Below are positions 62,074-64,000 of a DNA stretch of 64,000 bases, piece by piece. Origin of the DNA: Maricaulis sp963976135 (GTDB lineage Bacteria; Pseudomonadota; Alphaproteobacteria; Caulobacterales; Maricaulaceae); assembly GCF_963976135.1 (NCBI RefSeq), contig NZ_CAXBKN010000001.1, forward strand, positions 40,319 to 104,318. Direction: 5' to 3'. Position 1 is the stretch's first letter, and every line of letters begins with the position of its first letter. The notes beneath the pieces were generated by a model. The model did no database searches. It saw only the letters and a list, made by a program, of their open reading frames with translations, and was not told the DNA's origin. Made by a program: the position numbers and the translations under genes.

Positions 62074-62694
62074 TCAACCGAGAAGGATCATCGCGGTCGT
62101 GACCAGGAGGATCGCCCCGATGGCGAGATTGAGGATACGCGCCGAGCGGCCATCAGCCATGAAACGCTTCAACGCCCCGCCCGTGAACACCCATAACAGG
62201 CCGCAGGGCGAGCCGAACAGAATGAAGGTGACGACCATCAGAACCGCCCGCTCCGGTGCGGTATCGGCCAGGGCGACATAGGCGCCGGCCGCCGACAGCG
62301 TCATCAACAGGGCTTTCGGATTGACCCACTGGAACAGCGCCGCCTCATAGCTCCGGATCGGACGCGAGCGCGAGGGCGCCGCCGCCTGACCCCGCGCACC
62401 CGGCTTCGCCAGACCCGCACGCAAAAACAGCCAAGCCATCCAGACGAGCCAGATCGCGCCGCCGAATTTGACCAGCATCACGGCCATCGGAAAGCGCGCC
62501 ACCAGCGTGCCGAGTCCGAAAACCGCCGCGACGAGCATGATGTTGAAACCGATATTGACGCCGAGCCAGGTCGGCAGGGTCGCGCGCACGCCGAACAGGG
62601 CGCTCGAGGACATCAGCATCAGATTGTTCGGCCCCGGCGTTACCGACATGACGATGACGAAGCCGACCAGGCTCAGATATAGCGCAACATCCAT
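62074..62694 (-). CDS. LysE-family exporter (first copy)
   Basis: This 206-residue membrane protein has five to six spans. The N-terminal signature VTPGPNNLMLMSSSALFG and the middle FQWVNPKALLMTLSAA are those of the LysE/RhtB amino-acid exporters. The substrate is not evident. It lies 73 bases from a closely similar gene. An overlap of 4 bases exists between its reading frame end and the upstream extension of the deaminase frame, but the deaminase starts 72 bases inside. Confidence 0.88.
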   Translation of the reverse strand: MDVALYLSLVGFVIVMSVTPGPNNLMLMSSSALFGVRATLPTWLGVNIGFNIMLVAAVFGLGTLVARFPMAVMLVKFGGAIWLVWMAWLFLRAGLAKPGARGQAAAPSRSRPIRSYEAALFQWVNPKALLMTLSAAGAYVALADTAPERAVLMVVTFILFGSPCGLLWVFTGGALKRFMADGRSARILNLAIGAILLVTTAMILLG

Positions 62695-62767
62695 CAGTCA
62701 TGGCTCCCGACGCGAAGCCATTCAATCCGGCAGGCCCGGCCCGGTTTCAAGCCGGGCGCGCAGCGCG

Positions 62768-63409
62768 TCACCCCGCTCGCCCCGCCGTCAGGATCATCAC
62801 GACCGTGGCGATGAAGACGGCGCCGATGGCGAAGTTCAGGATGCGGGCGTGCCGGTGATTGCCCATCACCCGCCGCAACATCCCGCCCGCCAGCACATAG
62901 ATCAGGCCGCACGGCGTGCCGAACAGCGCGAACACGCCAAGCATCACCGCGGCCCGCTCGCCCGAGGCCTCGCCGAGCGCCGAATAGCCGCCGACGATCG
63001 ACATCGCCAGCAAGAGGCCCTTCGGATTGACCCACTGGAACAGCATGGCCTCGGGCACATTCATCGGACGCGCCCCGGTCTTGGCGGCCTCGGCCGGGTC
63101 GGTGACGCCGCCGCGAATGCCGGCCCGGATATAGGTCCAGCCCATCCAGCCCAGCCAGGCGGCACCACCCAGGCGAACCAGCAAGGCCGTCCAGGCGAAG
63201 CGCTCGAATAATTCACCCAGGCCGAACACCATTGCCGTCAGCAGGATGGCAAAGCCGAGATTGGCGCCGATCCAGTGCGGCACGGCCGCGCGGGCGCCAA
63301 ACAGGGCGCTCGAGGTCAGCAGGATGAGATTGTTTGGCCCCGGCGTGCCCCACATGGCGAGGATCAGGCCGGCGAGGCTTGCCATCAATGCGATATCCAG
63401 AACGCACAC
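62768..63409 (-). CDS. LysE-family exporter (second copy)
   Basis: This 213-residue paralogue shares WGTPGPNNLILLTSSALFG, FQWVNPKGLLLAMSIVGGY and the C-terminal RHARILNFAIGAVF with the preceding gene (RSARILNLAIGAIL there). The pair is a tandem duplication, and the order from ndk downwards is this copy, then the other. It probably exports amino acids or other small amines. Confidence 0.88.
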   Translation of the reverse strand: MCVLDIALMASLAGLILAMWGTPGPNNLILLTSSALFGARAAVPHWIGANLGFAILLTAMVFGLGELFERFAWTALLVRLGGAAWLGWMGWTYIRAGIRGGVTDPAEAAKTGARPMNVPEAMLFQWVNPKGLLLAMSIVGGYSALGEASGERAAVMLGVFALFGTPCGLIYVLAGGMLRRVMGNHRHARILNFAIGAVFIATVVMILTAGRAG

Positions 63410-63428
63410 TCCCCTGTCTCAACAAAAA

Positions 63429-63452
63429 AGGCCCGGCGTTTCCACCGGGCCT
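63429..63452 (-). terminator. ndk terminator
   Basis: AGGCCCGG pairs with CCGGGCCT (8 bp, loop of 8), with TTTTTTG following on the minus strand. It separates ndk from the LysE genes. Confidence 0.85.
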
Positions 63453-63477
63453 CCTGCAAGCGTATCAGCGGTCAGCC

Positions 63478-63900
63478 CTAGCCGACCATTTCGATACCGG
63501 CGAAGAAATAGGCGATTTCTTCAGCAGCGGTTTCCGGGGCGTCAGAGCCGTGGACCGAATTGGCTTCGATCGACTCGGCGAATTCCTTGCGGATCGTGCC
63601 GGCGTCGGCCTGTTCCGGATTGGTGGCGCCCATGACGTCACGATATTTCGCGATCGCGTTTTCGCCTTCGAGAACCTGAACCACGACCGGGCCGGAAATC
63701 ATGAAGGAAACGAGGTCGTTGAAGAAGGGACGGGCCGCATGGACGCCGTAAAACGTCTCGGCCTGGGCGCGGCTCAGCTGCATGCGCTTTTGCGCGATGA
63801 TGCGCAGGCCGGCGGCTTCAATCTTGGCATTGATGGCGCCGGTCAGATTGCGGGCAGTGGCGTCAGGTTTGATGATCGAGAAGGTGCGTTGCAGCGCCAT
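63478..63900 (-). CDS. ndk: Nucleoside diphosphate kinase
   Basis: This 140-residue kinase balances nucleoside triphosphates. It starts MALQRTFSIIKPDATARN. The phosphohistidine is in NSVHGSDA near residue 117. ISGPVVVQVLEGENAIAKYR and VMGATNPEQADAGTIRKEFA are family hallmarks. The length is normal for bacteria. A terminator follows its stop, and its promoter should lie in the last 100 bases of the window. Confidence 0.97.
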   Translation of the reverse strand: MALQRTFSIIKPDATARNLTGAINAKIEAAGLRIIAQKRMQLSRAQAETFYGVHAARPFFNDLVSFMISGPVVVQVLEGENAIAKYRDVMGATNPEQADAGTIRKEFAESIEANSVHGSDAPETAAEEIAYFFAGIEMVG

Positions 63901-64000
63901 GATGTGAATTCCTTGGATTGGGGAGGTTGAGATTGACCGGCCCGGCCGGGGTGGAGATGTTGCGCGGGCTTATAGCGGCGCTTGCGCAATGTGTGAAGCC

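Noticed and set aside
62020..62077. N-terminal extension of the adenine deaminase frame
   Set aside because: The upstream residues are unlike relatives, which begin near LPKAELHLH; the start at 62002 is better.

Overview
The window looks like chromosomal core DNA from an alphaproteobacterium of the Caulobacterales/Maricaulales group (Maricaulis-like). The evidence is a divK-pleD cell-cycle operon with both phosphoacceptor aspartates at residue 53, an RNase E with an acidic insert in its S1 domain and a C-terminal Gly-Trp-Trp motif, the order hdaA-ppk-ppx beside purM-purN, and the order aroQ-accB-accC-aat with DUF2155 and NDUFA12-like genes. The DNA is GC-rich throughout. I see no tRNA or rRNA genes, insertion sequences, prophage genes, CRISPR arrays or defence islands.

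Layout. 1-6.1 kb: a divergent amidase and RNase E pair, then a BepA-like M48 metalloprotease. 6.1-12.4 kb: a FemAB-like acyltransferase, a small zinc-ribbon membrane protein, a HIT hydrolase, RecQ, and a divergent pair of a DUF2306 membrane protein and a membrane-anchored AraC-type regulator. 12.5-17.6 kb: clpS-clpA, a phasin with a long Lys/Ala tail, and a secreted D,D-carboxypeptidase with a SPOR domain. 17.7-24.8 kb: topA, rnr, a Nudix hydrolase, an MFS carrier and rpmG. 25-32.4 kb: divK-pleD, a ROK kinase, dinB, a hydrolase, RidA, a DsbA-like protein and thiS-thiG. 32.4-36.3 kb: aroQ, accBC, aat, DUF2155 and an NDUFA12-like complex I factor. 36.5-41.3 kb: a large TSCPD protein that reads as a catalytically dead paralogue of B12-dependent ribonucleotide reductase, then two exported pentapeptide-repeat proteins. 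41.4-48.9 kb: aspS, a palindrome-rich intergenic element, a His-rich exported protein, a TetR-plsC-plsC-MFS cluster likely acting on phospholipids, and rnd. 48.9-59.2 kb: a GGDEF-EAL protein, the DUF2066-hdaA-ppk-ppx operon, purM-purN and arfB. 59.4-64 kb: a third exported pentapeptide-repeat protein, an adenine deaminase-type enzyme, two tandem LysE exporters and ndk.

Several themes recur. RNA turnover and translation are well represented (RNase E, RNase R, RNase D, ArfB, AspS, Aat, L33). So are cell-cycle and second-messenger control (DivK, PleD, GGDEF-EAL, HdaA, polyphosphate enzymes) and envelope maintenance (amidase, carboxypeptidase, BepA-like protease, two acyltransferases with a carrier). 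Most genes are ordinary for the clade. The best candidates for something poorly described are the TSCPD pseudo-reductase, the three exported pentapeptide proteins that share an N-terminal CxxC module, and the structured repeat at 43351-43486. I saw no clear new multi-gene system. Functions come from motif recognition and recalled family knowledge, not from database searches.
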